From: Phycomyces nitens
Taxonomy: Eukaryota > Mucoromycota > Mucoromycetes > Mucorales > Phycomycetaceae
DNA: 64,000 nt
Direction: 5' to 3'
Assembly (NCBI GenBank): GCA_022702545.1
Contig: JAHRBC010000003.1
Location: 7,688,001 to 7,752,000 of the forward strand
This document shows, in pieces, positions 53,508 through 64,000 of this stretch. The position numbers and the translations under genes were made by a program. A model generated the notes under the pieces. That model made no database searches, had not been told where the DNA came from, and saw only the letters and a list, made by a program, of their open reading frames with translations. The number at the start of each line of letters is the position of its first letter. Position 1 is the first letter of the stretch.

Positions 53508-56500
53508 TAGCATGGAAGAAAAATCCTCCCCAGAGGCCAGTAAAAATAATGAAATATCATATACTGCCATTAATAAAGAAACTTGTGATTCCTATTCTTA
53601 TGTCTCCAATGAACCTGAGTTACTGAATACTCCCACAAGCCTTAAAGAGATGACTGAGCCCCACTTAATGGCTGACCAGACCTTCCTCGAAGGACTCTAT
53701 GCCGCGGTTGACACTGACCTCCCCTTGTATCCGGCCATGCTGGATGATAAATTAATTTCGGTATTGATTGACAGTGGCGCAAGTGCGAACTATGTGTCCC
53801 CTCAGATTGCACAATCTGCCCAAAACCTTGTCAGTATCAGTGGTCGTCCTGTGGAAACAGCCGGTGGTCACACACTTAGCATTGATCAAAAGGCTACTCT
53901 CTCTCTCTCTCTCAGCGGATATACCGATACAATCGATGCTTATGTATTCCCGACAAAGTTCGATCTAATTCTTGGTCGAACATGGTTACAACAAGCAAGG
54001 CCCATTCCTGATTGGCAAACGGATACCTGGTACCTCCATCGTAATGGTGTTGAATTTGTCCTACAACCCCAGTGTCCGCGAAAGGTGAAGCCGCAACTAA
54101 ATTACCTGGTATCTGCAAAGCAAGTACAGAAACTCGTTGGCAAGGAGGAGGCCGCGTGTTTTCTGCTACACATCAAGAGTAAACTGAACACGAACAATGA
54201 TGATTCCCAGTGGAATGATCTGGTCAAAGAGTTCAGTGACGTGTTTCAAGATGGATTGCCTGGGTTGCCGCCAGATCGCGAAGTTCAGCATGTAATAAAC
54301 ACTGGAGATGCACAGCCTACAAACAAACCGCCATTTAAAATGAGCCCTCGCGAGCTAGATGAGTTGAAGAGACAGCTGAAAGAACTACTGGACCTGGGCC
54401 TCATTCGTCCGAGCTCATCACCATGGGGTGCGCCGATTCTGTTTGTGAAGAAGAAGAATGGAGAGATGCGCATGTGCGTCGATTATCGTGCTTTGAACAA
54501 GGTCACAATAAGGAATAACCACCCATTACCCCGCATTGATGAGTGTTTGGAGCGTTTAAAAGGTGCCAATCACTTTACAAGTCTGGATCTGCGCAGTGGC
54601 TATCACCAGGTTCGCATTCAACAATCAGATGTACCGAAAACCGCGTTCAATACAAGATATGGCCAATATGAGTTCCTGGTACTTCCTTTTGGATTGACCA
54701 ATGCCCCGCCCACTTTCCAGCACTTGATGAACAAGGTTCTTGGCGACTGCTTGGATGACTTTGCATTGGTTTACTTGGATGATATTCTGATCTTCAGTAA
54801 GACACCAGAAGAACACGAGAAGCATGTCCGCCATGTACTGAATCGGTTATGAGAAGCCAAGCTGATCGCAAACCAGAAGAAGTGCGAGTTTAACAAGAAG
54901 GAGCTTACCTTCCTGGGTTTTCAAGTCTCCGCAAAAGGTATCCTCCCTTCCCCGGACAAGATCAAAACCATTCAAGACTGGACCCCTCCAAACAATGTTC
55001 AAGAAGTTAGGCAGTTTATTGGACTTGCTCAACACTACCGTCGGTTTATACCCGGATTTGCTGGAATTGCTGCCCCGCTAACTGATTTAACCAAAGGAGT
55101 TGGTCCCAAGAAACGCCCCATTGTTTGGACAGATGTTTGTCAGACCAGTTTTGATATCTTGAAAGATAAGCTCAGTTCTGCTCCCGTTCTCTTGGCCCCA
55201 GACATGGACAAGCCGTTTCGGATTGAAACCGATGCTTCCGATTTTGGCGTTGGTGCTGTGTTACTGCAAGAAGACGAAGAAGGAGTATGGAAGCCGTTGG
55301 CTTATGAGTCGAAGAAGTTGTCCACTGCCGAAAGATCCTACCCTGCCCAAGAACGTGAGCTACTCGGAATCTTGCACGCACTTCGCACATGGCGTTGCAT
55401 GATCGAGGGAAAGCCGTTCACGGTGTTCACGGACCATCTCCCACTCAAATACTTCCGAACCCAAGTCAAGCCCACTCCAAGACTAGTGCGATGGATAGCC
55501 GAGTTTGAGTTATATGATCCCATAATACAGTACAAGCCTGGAAAAGAGAATGGTGTCCCAGATGTTCTCTCCCGTTTGGATGGCCCTGAATCCAACGTGT
55601 CCGAGGTAGAATCAATGGAGCCTGACTATCTGTACGCAATGCCTACTTCTGACACTGCTGACTGGCCGAAATTCTATGCTCGCCCAGACAACGAATGGCC
55701 AGAAGAGATCAAGGATTTGCTTAGCAAACAGCGCAAGAACTTTGTGGTCCGAGATCAGAAGGTGTTTAGACTTGTCAAAGCCAGTGACAAAGTACAAGAA
55801 ATCAGATTCGCCCTCTTTGCAAAACGGGCTGATTTAGTAAACAGTTTCCATACTGGATTTGGTCACGCTGGGGAAACTACTGTTTATGATTTGATGAAGA
55901 AACGTTGGTGGTGGCCGGGAATGAGAAGTCAGATCCAAGAATGGCTTACCAAGTGTCCAGAGTGCCAGTTAGCATCGAATGCTGAGAGAAATGTCCACCA
56001 TGCTCCGATGATACCCTTGGATGTGCCTCCTGCGTTCTCTCGATGGCACCTTGATTTCATCGGTGAATTGCCTACTACTGCTCAAGGAAATCGCTGGATC
56101 CTCGTGGCTGTGGACTATGCTACAAACTGGCCGATTGCTCGCGCGGTTCCTGATGCCACTGGTGAAGCCATTGCCAAGTTCTTATATGAAGAAATTGTGA
56201 TGCGTTTTGGTTGCCCTGATGAGATCTTAACAGACCGTGGCCCGAATTTCATGTCCCAGATCCTAGCTTATTACATCAAGAAGATTAAGCTCCACCACAA
56301 GTTGACTTCTGCTTTCCACCCGCGCACAAATGGCAAATGCGAACGCCTCAATGGTATCCTTAAGCAGATGTTACGCAAGTATGTAAATGGAGCTATCCAT
56401 CGTTGGGACGAGTATCTGGAATCTGCATTGTTTGCCTGCCGAATCCGTAAACACCGTACCACTGGTTTCAGTCCTTTCTTCTTAACATATGGCCGTGAAC

Positions 56501-57095
56501 CAAGATTACCTGGTGATTTCCTAAGGCCATCTCTCGACTCATCGCTTCCTGAAGATCCGCAAGTTCTGGCCGACAGCTCTCTCCCTTTTTGCGCCAACTT
56601 CGTCAAGCTCGCCAAGATGCCGAAGCTCGTGTAACTAATATCAGTCAACAAGACAAGGACCGCTGGGATTTGATCATGAAACCGCATCAATTTGCCATTG
56701 GTGAATACTTGTTACTTTGTCATGAGAACAAGTTTGGTCTCGAGTATAACTGGATGGGCCCGTATATTGTGGTAGACAAGAACCCTGACACCAATATTTA
56801 CAAGATTACCACTGTGGAAGGTGTCCCTTACAAGTCTTGGGTTCATGCTGATCGGTTGAAAATTGCAAAATCTAACGATTTTGACAAGACTTGGTACCAC
56901 CCCACTGTTTCTCGCTCCCAAATGCGTCATGACTTGTCCATTAATCCTACCTCTTCCTTGCCACTTGCTCTTTTGGACTCTCCCTTGGTTGATCGAGGAC
57001 TATCAACAGTTTCGGAAGGGGGTGATGTCGTGCCTAATTTTGGTGAAACAAGCTCTAGTGACTTGTCTTTACAAATGAGGCATGATTTGAAATGA
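53474..57095 (+). pseudogene. E3 pol, one TGA and one frameshift
   Basis: Reached by -1 slippage. Protease '[15 protein letters not shown]' (53765), reverse transcriptase '[10 protein letters not shown]' and 'VYLDDILIF' (54770), TGA at 54850-54852 after 'HVLNRL', then RNase H '[13 protein letters not shown]' (55230) and '[10 protein letters not shown]'. The integrase zinc region is 'HTGFGHAGE...CPECQ' (55850) and the core is 'HLDFIGELP', 'LTDRGPNF' and '[11 protein letters not shown]' (56330). A one-base change in a T run near 56590 shifts the frame, and the tail ('KPHQFAIGEYLLL', 'SWVHADRLK') continues in another frame to 57095, ending in the 3' LTR. Confidence 0.88.
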
Positions 57096-57343
57096 TTATT
57101 CATCTGTTTGTAATTACAGAAATTTGTAATCCGTTTATAATAATTTTGTAAGAACATTAGACACCTCTTCAGTGTAGTCAAAGATGAATAATCATTTAGA
57201 AAACTATATAAGATATCCAAATTCAAAACAATAAAAATTATCTTTTATCCTCTCTCTTATTTTGAATACTCCTGTGTATTAAAGCTTGACCAATTCGACT
57301 ACGTTTACAGTGAATTGGAAGATAGCCTAGATCAGGAACGACA
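57026..57343 (+). repeat. E3 3' LTR
   Basis: 318 bp, about one difference from the 5' LTR (A to G in the CAGTATAG/CAGTGTAG string). Confidence 0.92.
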
Positions 57344-57345
57344 AT

Positions 57346-57845
57346 TGTCGTGCTTAATTTTGGTGAGACAAGTTCGAGTGACTTGTCTTTACAAATGTGT
57401 CAGAGTTGACATAGCGAATAATAATCCAGATAATCAGGTACCCAATCGGTAATGCTTTTAACATATGTCTTCAAGGTTATACCGATTGGTTCCCCTTTTT
57501 GTAAAACCAAGACATATTCTCATCGCCTCTCATAAAGAGATAACCAATGTGTCTTGAGTAAAAAGTAATTAGTTTAGATAGTTTCACTTATAAAATCTGT
57601 ATAAATACTACAACGATTTGTATCAATAAAAAAGGCATTCAATTCTCTATATTCCTATTTATCCTAAACGTCCTAGTTGGTGGTGATCTATTGCAAAAAC
57701 TCATCTAAGTCAAGCATTAGCAAGATACACCCAGTCGAGACTTGACAAATGAGGCATGATTTGAAATGATTATTTATCTGTTTGTAATTACAGAAATTTG
57801 TAATCTGTTTATAATAATTTTGTAAAAACATTAGACATCTCTTTG
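57346..57845 (+). repeat. Older E3-family LTR, interrupted
   Basis: It begins TGTCGTGCTTAATTTTGG at 57346 and resumes after 57747 with AATGAGGCATGATTTG, decaying by 57845 where another LTR starts. It predates E3, which inserted at its first bases. Confidence 0.75.
57398..57747 (+). repeat. Solo LTR related to E2, with AATG target duplication
   Basis: 350 bp, TGTCAGAGTTGACAT...GAGACTTGACA. Flanks AATG at 57394-57397 and 57748-57751. It is diverged from the E2 LTRs over most of its middle, so it is an older relative. Confidence 0.8.
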
Positions 57846-58111
57846 TGTCATTTTGGATCTGGGTTGTTCTTCCAATGCTATAACACAGCCAATATTGGTC
57901 AACCCACTGGGAATTGTAAACGAGGATAAAAGAGTAAAAAGAGGATAGAAAGATAGATCCTTTTTATTCAATGAAATATTGTCCTCTTTTATATCTTTTC
58001 TTAACCTACTCAGCCATCATAAATGTCTGTTTCGGTTTCTAATCTACTTTTGTTATAACTAATGTCTTCTAGGTCTTCAGAGAGCAAAAGGGAATCAATT
58101 TGGTCATCATC
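57846..58111 (-). repeat. E1-like LTR, split by F-2
   Basis: It starts TGTCATTTTGGATCTGGG, like E1 TGTCGTTCCTGATCTGGG, and continues with matching ACAGCCAATATTGGTCAACCC-type sequence. It breaks at the F-2 end. The tail (AGATTCTAATTGGTGTTTGACA) is at 62043-62074. Confidence 0.65.
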
Positions 58112-59095
58112 TACTATTGCAGAAGGACCAGTAGCTGTGCCAAAAACAGTAGCATAACTACCGTTTTTTATGATTTTAGAGCACTTTATCTCCACAGATT
58201 GTAGTTGAAAGGTAATGTCATCGATGCCGATTTATAAAAGTTGCATGGAATGTCTTTTCATCAGGCAATGAGGTAGTTGTAGTACTATAGAAAGGGCTCG
58301 TAAGTTTTTAGGCAACATTGTTTATTGAAATGAGCATTTTATTTGGTGTTAACAATGTTGCGCATTTTTGAGAAAAATAATTTTTCGCCTGTGTGAACAA
58401 AACGGTAGTTATGCTACCGTTTTTTTGAAACAATTTTTTTGTTTTTGACATTATTAGCCATTTTATTTTATTTTATTTGGTATTGATATTTATAAAGAAA
58501 GAAAAAAGAAAAAGAAAATTTTTATAAAGTGGCAAGGTTCCCCATGGTCACACGCAGATTGTCATTAAACACGTAATATGGTGCAATGATAAAGAACTGA
58601 TCACTACGGCGGAAGGACCGGTAGCTGTGCCAAAAACGGTAGCATAACTACCGTTTTTTATGATTTTTGAGCACTTTATCTCCGCAGATTGTGGTTGAAA
58701 GGTAATGTCATCGATGCCGATTCATAAAAGTCGCATGGAATGTCTTTTCATCAGGTAATGAGGTAGTTGTAGTACCATAGAAAGGGCTCGTAAGTTTTTA
58801 GGCAACGTTATTTATTGAAATGAGCATTTTATTTGGTGTTAACGATGTTGCGCATTTTTGAGAAAAATAATTTTTCGCCTGTGTGAACAAAACGGTAGTT
58901 ATGCTACCGTTTTTTGAAACAATTTTTTTGTTTTTGACATTATTAGCCATTTTATTTTATTTTATTTGGTATTGATATTTATAAAGAAAGAAAAAAGAAA
59001 AAGAAAATTTTTATAAAGTAGCAAGATTACCCCTGGTCACATGCAGATTGTCATTAAACACATAATATGATGCAATGATAAAGAACTGATTACTA
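58112..59095. repeat. 490-bp tandem duplication of the F-2 left end
   Basis: 58112-58601 repeats as 58602-59091. The junction lies where GATTACTACTCGG of the body meets GATCACTACGGCGG of the TIR, so ACTAC microhomology may have guided it. Confidence 0.8.
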
Positions 59096-59888
59096 CTCGG
59101 AGGGTACTGGATGAGCCCAACTTGATGCTGAATGTCATCCACATTAACAGCATATTTTGGCTGGGTTGTTTGTCCAGTTGAGCTGTGTGACCGCCGTATT
59201 ACGATTGGCACAGATGAGTCATGGGCTGCTGTACCATGCTCTTTCATCACTTCAACGAATGCCAGAAAGTGCGGTGTGCCATCAACCTCTTTATGCTCAA
59301 AATAAAATTCCACGGTGCCAACAAACCAGCTTTGAATAGTTATATTGCGACGGCTAGATAAAAACATAAAAAATGCGAGTGATCTCTATTTTGTATTTTG
59401 ACTAATACCAATACTCACTTTCTGTACAGACAGGTAAACATCACATGATGATTGCCACGTCTGGTCTTGTTTTTTATTCTTTGGTACATTCATGAAGCAT
59501 GCACAGTTGAATTTTTCCAAAGACAAGAAGCAACAACAATCGTTGGGTCATCAAGTTCAATACTGTTCATAACACTGTTTCACACATAGTACTTTGCCAA
59601 AGTATTCTTAACAACAGGGCTGCTGACACCTTCCACATCATCATCATTCAAGCCGGCATGTCAGTTGAATGGCTCTCATAGCTGGGGAGCACTTACACCA
59701 TCTGGAAGATCTAAGAAACTTGCTTCATTATATGTGGACAGCTGACTTGTACAAGGATAATTCTGAGAGCTGTTTGCTGAACTGACAAAGTTATGAACAG
59801 CAAAGTGCTCAACAAGCAAACTGGCGTTTCTACTGCCCTTTGACCTCGACCTGATAGGCTTGGAGTATACTCCAATTACTCTTTCCAT
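59011..59888 (-). pseudogene. C-terminal remnant of a Tnp2-type transposase in F-2
   Basis: Same blocks as 2059-2936 in F-1 ('QSWFVGTVEFYFEHKEVDG'). It shares the TGA after 'EPFN' and adds a TGA where F-1 has Trp. It cannot encode a transposase. Confidence 0.55.
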
Positions 59889-61211
59889 GGATAGGTAAGA
59901 GATTATTTGACTAATAATAACAATAGCAGCGAAGACACTTCTTGGTCAATGATGACAAAATCAACGTACCTGCCATCAATGATTGTGGCCAGTGTGGCAC
60001 GGCTAGGACAATAGCACTCTACATTTACAAGTGCAAAAGAATGTGGTGTGCCAAGAATCTTCTCCGAGACATCTTTAAGAGTGCAAACCAGACTCGTAAG
60101 AGAAAAATGGCAGAAAACAGCCAGGCAAGTTTATTAATTAACAAACATTTGAATATACATTATAATTAATACAATATTTTTATTATGTTATAGCAGGAAG
60201 GAGCAAGCAGTTCTTTTCTTTCAGAAGATGAGATATTTCAAACAGATGACAAGGCTGAATCACCAATCATGACAGATGTACTATAAGTTAGAGCTTTTTT
60301 GTTGCTCATCTATTCTCAATTTAATATTAATATAATATTTCTACTGTTTGATATAGGTTTACACCACTAGGAATGAGCAATGAGCCTTCATCAAAGAGAA
60401 ACAGACCAGGGCTTTAATATTCTTTAGGCTGCTCTTATTGATTCTCTTATATTTTTAGTATTTGTTTTAGCACACTTTTTCTTTTCCTCTTTTCCTTTAG
60501 CTGTTTTATCTTTGCTTTGGTCCTCTCCTTTGAAATAAAATCGAATAACTCTCCATCACGTAAGATTGCCACCTTAATAAATGCCCAATTGGCATCTTGT
60601 ATACCACATCTTCAGCTCTGTTGTTTTTAATCTAGGAATGAAATACACATCTTGCCTGTTTTCAAACACCAAAAAAAATGAAATTTTTTTATAGCTGTAT
60701 TACACCAAGATTAGTTTGTATTTCTTTTCTTTTCTTTGCTCTACTTTTTTGAAGTAAAACTAAATGACCCTCCCTTATGTAAGGTTGTCAATGGTATAAA
60801 CATCCAATTGGAATCTTGTATATCACATCTTCAAGTCTGCTATCTTTAATCAAGGAATGAAACACTCATCTCATAATTTTTCAGACACTAAAAAAAGGTG
60901 AAAATGTTTTACAGCTATATTACACCAAAGTTTGTCATTCTCTACCTCCCCACCTGGGAATCTCTGTAGAATATATATATTGTTTTCTTAATGATATACT
61001 CATTCTGCCAACTACCATTATATTCAAATTAGTTTTAAATCTTATGAGCTGACTTTACAGCAATATATTTTCTATGGTAAGAATATTATAATATGTTTAC
61101 ACTCTTTAATTAATCATATTGCGCATTCTCTATTCTTCTTCTACTGCATCTAGTATTTACATCTGTACGTTTCATATAGTGGCATTAATTCAAGAGATGC
61201 TTGGTATACTA

Positions 61212-61690
61212 ATTAACAAGCACAATATATACTGGTATGCTATCCAAAACAATATGCTCGGTTTATTTGATCACTTCATTCTCTGACCACAATATCTTTA
61301 TAGCAATGGATGAAGACCAAAGGCCTTCCAAGTCATGACAGTGATCCACAACAAGATGCTTGGCACGCTGATTAACATGCACAATATATACTGATATGAT
61401 ACCCAAAACAATATATTTGGTTTATTTGATTGCTTCATTCTCTGACTACAATATTTTTATAGCAATCGATGAAGACCAAAGGTGCTATCCAGGTCATGAC
61501 AGTGATCCATAACAAGATGCTTGGCACGCCAATTGACAAGCACAACGTATACTGGTATGCTATCCAAAATAATAAGCTCGATTTATTTGATTGCTTCATT
61601 CTCTGACCACAATATTTTTATAGCAATTGGTGAAGACCAAAGGCTATCCAAGTCATAACAACATGTTGTTGGCATCATGTATAGCTTGAG
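61212..61690 (+). repeat. 159-161-bp minisatellite, three units, in F-2
   Basis: Units begin near 61212, 61371 and 61532. F-1 has two. Confidence 0.8.
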
Positions 61691-62091
61691 TAAAAGGTTT
61701 GTACTATACACGTTTTATAATATTAAATAGTATTTGCTTTTGGTATGTTTCTATATTATTATTATATATATTTTAATATTATTTGAAATAAATCGAAATT
61801 ATAATAAAAAATAAACCATTATTTCAAATAAATGGTAGTAAAAAAAGAATGGGTGCTAGTATATAAAGTAATATAAAAGAGAGGCTATAGTATATAAAGA
61901 AACAATTTTGGTTGGATAAAAAAAATAGTAGCTGTGCCTATTCCTGCCTCATAACTACCCTTTTTTTTGCACTAAAAAAACAGTAACAGCTACTGAAATC
62001 GCCTTATACAGAGTCTTTACTACCATTTTTTCTGCCGTAGTGACAGTTGTATAGATTCTAATTGGTGTTTGACATCAGCCAGCAGGTCAGT

Positions 62092-62747
62092 GTCAGAAGA
62101 GGCTGGGTCAGGCACTCTGTGCAATAAAATCCTTGAACGGTGTGTGATATTTGTAGTAGAAATTGGGACGGTAGATACTTTGAGACTCTTTATTGTGGTT
62201 TAGAAAAAGTTAAAGTATATCCAGTTATTGATTCAAGAAGTATGTTAACTTAGTATTTATAATTATTGTTATAATTCTTATCAGCTTGGATATTCATTAT
62301 CATAATAGCTGTGTTATCAGTTAATAGGTATTTTGAGACTTTGTCCCACAATAGATTGGGTATGGTATTTTCATATTTGGATAAGGATTTCTGGATGGTA
62401 TAGTTTGTCTTGATTTTAGATAATCCCGCTATCTGGGTTTATATATCACTTTTCTCTGATATACCATTATGTCAAATACAACACAGTGTAGTATACACAC
62501 TACAGTTGAGTGAAATACAGACTCCATAACCAATCCCAGTTACTACTTGCTAATGACTCTGGCAAGTTAATATCTCAGGAGCAGTTACACACCAGGCACA
62601 TGTACACTTCACACTGCTACAGTGATAACCAACTATTAAACGATGGGGACTTTAATTACAAGGGAATTTGAATAATAGTATATAAGCAATAATAATATTC
62701 TTTCTTCAATAAACAACACTCTCACAGTATTCTTATTTCCCTAACAA
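62092..62747 (+). repeat. Possible solo LTR, unclassified
   Basis: TGTCAGAAGAGG at 62092 and CCCTAACA at 62747 give TG...CA ends. GTATATAAGC near 62679 and CAATAAAC near 62708 could be promoter and polyadenylation signals in the right order. No partner LTR, coding part or target duplication is seen. Confidence 0.3.
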
Positions 62748-64000
62748 GATACTAACAATCCATATATCTCATTTTTTACTGTGAATTGTTTTACTTTACT
62801 TCAAATCACCAAAATGTCCAATCATATTGCAGATCACTGCAAAAATGACCCCAATTTTCATATGTGAAATAAAGTAGGATTCTGAGAAATAGTGACAATA
62901 AAACCTGGGTTCCGATGAAAATTTATCTGAGCTACAGATACATGGGCACATATGGAATGAATTGTTTCCTTCGGCAGACAGAATAGTCTGTGCATGGACA
63001 ATGGTTCCTTTAGTTACCATGAACCCAGAAAACTCAATTAGGATCAATATTTTTTTACATTTCCGATTGTGATCAGTCTATTTCTATTTAAAAGACAGTG
63101 TTTTTGAAAGGTCTTTCATCTGTTGGCAGTGTGGAGTGTCACTGCCTACCACTGTATGGCAGTTTCTATTGGATATCATATTATGTATTCTATTGATATT
63201 TCTTGATATAATTGTCCAGAACCATTTTCTCGAGCTTCTTTAAAAGAACAATTTATGGGAAATAGTTTACAAAAAAAAATTTATTTGATAAAAAATATTT
63301 ATTTTCTAGTTGGATTGCCTAGTTATCTATTCAAAGCATGGGCTATTCATATATTAACATTATGGATTACCTTTTACAAATGCAGTTGAAATGAGCAAAA
63401 ACAATTTACAGCAATTGAATATAAAATAGGAATACTGCTTGGATATATAATGTGAATCTCTATACTGAAAACAAAACATTGATTAGGTTTATGTATTATG
63501 TCTTTTACTATTATAGAGAGAGAAAACTTACTTGAGGCAGATTCAGCATACTTGGTACTGAATTGAAAACAACAAAGATGTTAATAATGTATTATGAATA
63601 GAGAATATAACAGAGAAGTTATACTTATAATACACTCGCAAAAAGTATGACTAATATTTAAATATAATATTGCAAGATCTATGAGAGTAAGATAATAGAA
63701 TATGAGTGTTAGTCTACATGGGGTTATAGTGTTATTGATTATATATACCATATTATATACTGCTATGGTTCTCAGCTGTGTAAAGTGCGCAGTATCTATA
63801 ATTTATAAATGTTTAGTAAGAAAATAAATATTTGTATGGGTCAATCTTTATCTTACCAGTGAGATAAGTTGTGGTATATCTGATACTATTAGTAGTCAAG
63901 CAATGTCATTTAGTAAAAGTAAAAGTAAAAGGAAAAAGACTTACTGGGATATGTAACTAAAAAAAAAAGAACAAATGAGTAAGCAAAGAGGAAAAGGCAA
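62748..64000. other. AT-rich region, no gene supported
   Basis: No frame over 83 codons and no convincing spliced gene. CACTGCAAAAATGACCCC at 62833 resembles the A-element terminus for 13 bases, and GGCAGTG/CACTGCC inverted motifs occur near 63124-63165, so a decayed element end is possible. Confidence 0.35.

Larger units (their letters stand above)
51978..57343 (+). mobile_element. Ty3/gypsy LTR retrotransposon E3
   Basis: Two 318-bp LTRs (51978-52295 and 57026-57343), TGTCGTGCC...AACGACA, differ at about one base. ATTG flanks at 51974-51977 and 57344-57347 give a 4-bp target duplication. The primer-binding site ATTGGTAGCTGAAGC follows the 5' LTR and GGAAGGGGGTGA precedes the 3' LTR. Gag is intact and pol has one TGA and one frameshift. 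A solo LTR of the family is at 18123-18440. It inserted at the first bases of an older LTR of its own family (57346 on). Confidence 0.93.
58112..62042. mobile_element. CACTA-type deletion derivative F-2 with duplicated left end
   Basis: An outer decayed left end (TACTATTGCAGAAGG, differing from CACTACGGCGGAAGG mainly by transitions) begins at 58112. After 490 bp a second, intact left end CACTACGGCGG begins at 58602. The single right end CTGCCGTAGTG is at 62042. From 58602 it is collinear with F-1, without the 316-bp duplication and with an extra minisatellite unit. It interrupts an E1-like LTR. No exact 3-bp duplication is seen (ATC and ACA). Confidence 0.82.

Noticed and set aside
20902..54852. 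UGA reassigned as a sense codon
   Set aside because: LINE ORF1 and other frames appear to end normally at TGA, E1 is also broken by TAA, and CGA to TGA decay explains the cases more simply.
62833..62850. CACTGCAAAAATGACC as the start of another A element
   Set aside because: Only 13 bases match and nothing downstream resembles exon 1 or the subterminal region of A.

Overview
This window looks like a transposon graveyard from a fungal nuclear genome, most plausibly an early-diverging fungus of the Mucoromycota (Phycomyces/Mucorales type). That placement is an inference from short 45-80 nt GT-AG introns, AT-rich spacers, eukaryotic tRNA genes, Tnp2-type (CACTA/EnSpm) DNA transposons, Ty3/gypsy elements and an APE-type LINE. 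I see no ordinary host protein gene. The only non-transposon genes are three tRNAs (Arg-ACG, Thr-AGT, Ser-AGA), and most retroelements sit right beside them.

Layout, left to right. 1-11812 is Tnp2-type element A-1 (minus strand, cut by the window edge). Two other DNA transposons have landed in it, each with a 3-bp target duplication: F-1 (1335-4984) and the apparently intact B-1 (5080-11351). A-1 itself sits in a 752-bp-type LTR whose remnant ends 10 nt before tRNA-Arg (12077-12149). Gypsy element E1 (12194-18118), a solo LTR (18123-18440) and young gypsy element E2 (18462-23985) fill the gap between tRNA-Arg and the convergent tRNA-Thr (23992-24064). A LINE fragment abuts tRNA-Thr and was hit by B-2 (24458-27545), which was in turn hit by A-2 (27546 to about 33150). 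Then come E5, a 3'-truncated gypsy element (33633-38311), inserted in the right end of a third Tnp2-type element C (38312-39917), and an old LTR end with a tRNA-Ser fragment. After these are a LINE (39984-44702), gypsy element E4 (44703-51843), tRNA-Ser (51854-51935), gypsy element E3 (51978-57343), nested LTR remnants, and F-2 (58112-62042). The last 2 kb is AT-rich and mostly unassigned.

How the genes work together. Elements A and B share one plan. A four-exon Tnp2-type transposase gene runs rightward, and a second four-exon gene of unknown function (all phase-0 introns) faces it tail to tail about 120 bp away. A third, very intron-rich transcription unit leaves divergently toward the right terminus. 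C keeps the right part of the same plan. F elements keep a remnant of a transposase C-terminus between TIRs rich in ACGGTAG/CTACCGT hairpins.

The gypsy elements carry gag (CCHC knuckle), protease, reverse transcriptase, RNase H and integrase. E3 and E4 show textbook -1 frameshift signals at the gag/pol junction. Their positions relative to the tRNA genes (10 nt upstream for the E4 family twice; 42-44 nt downstream for E3 and E1; in the Pol III terminator for E2) suggest Pol III-directed integration.
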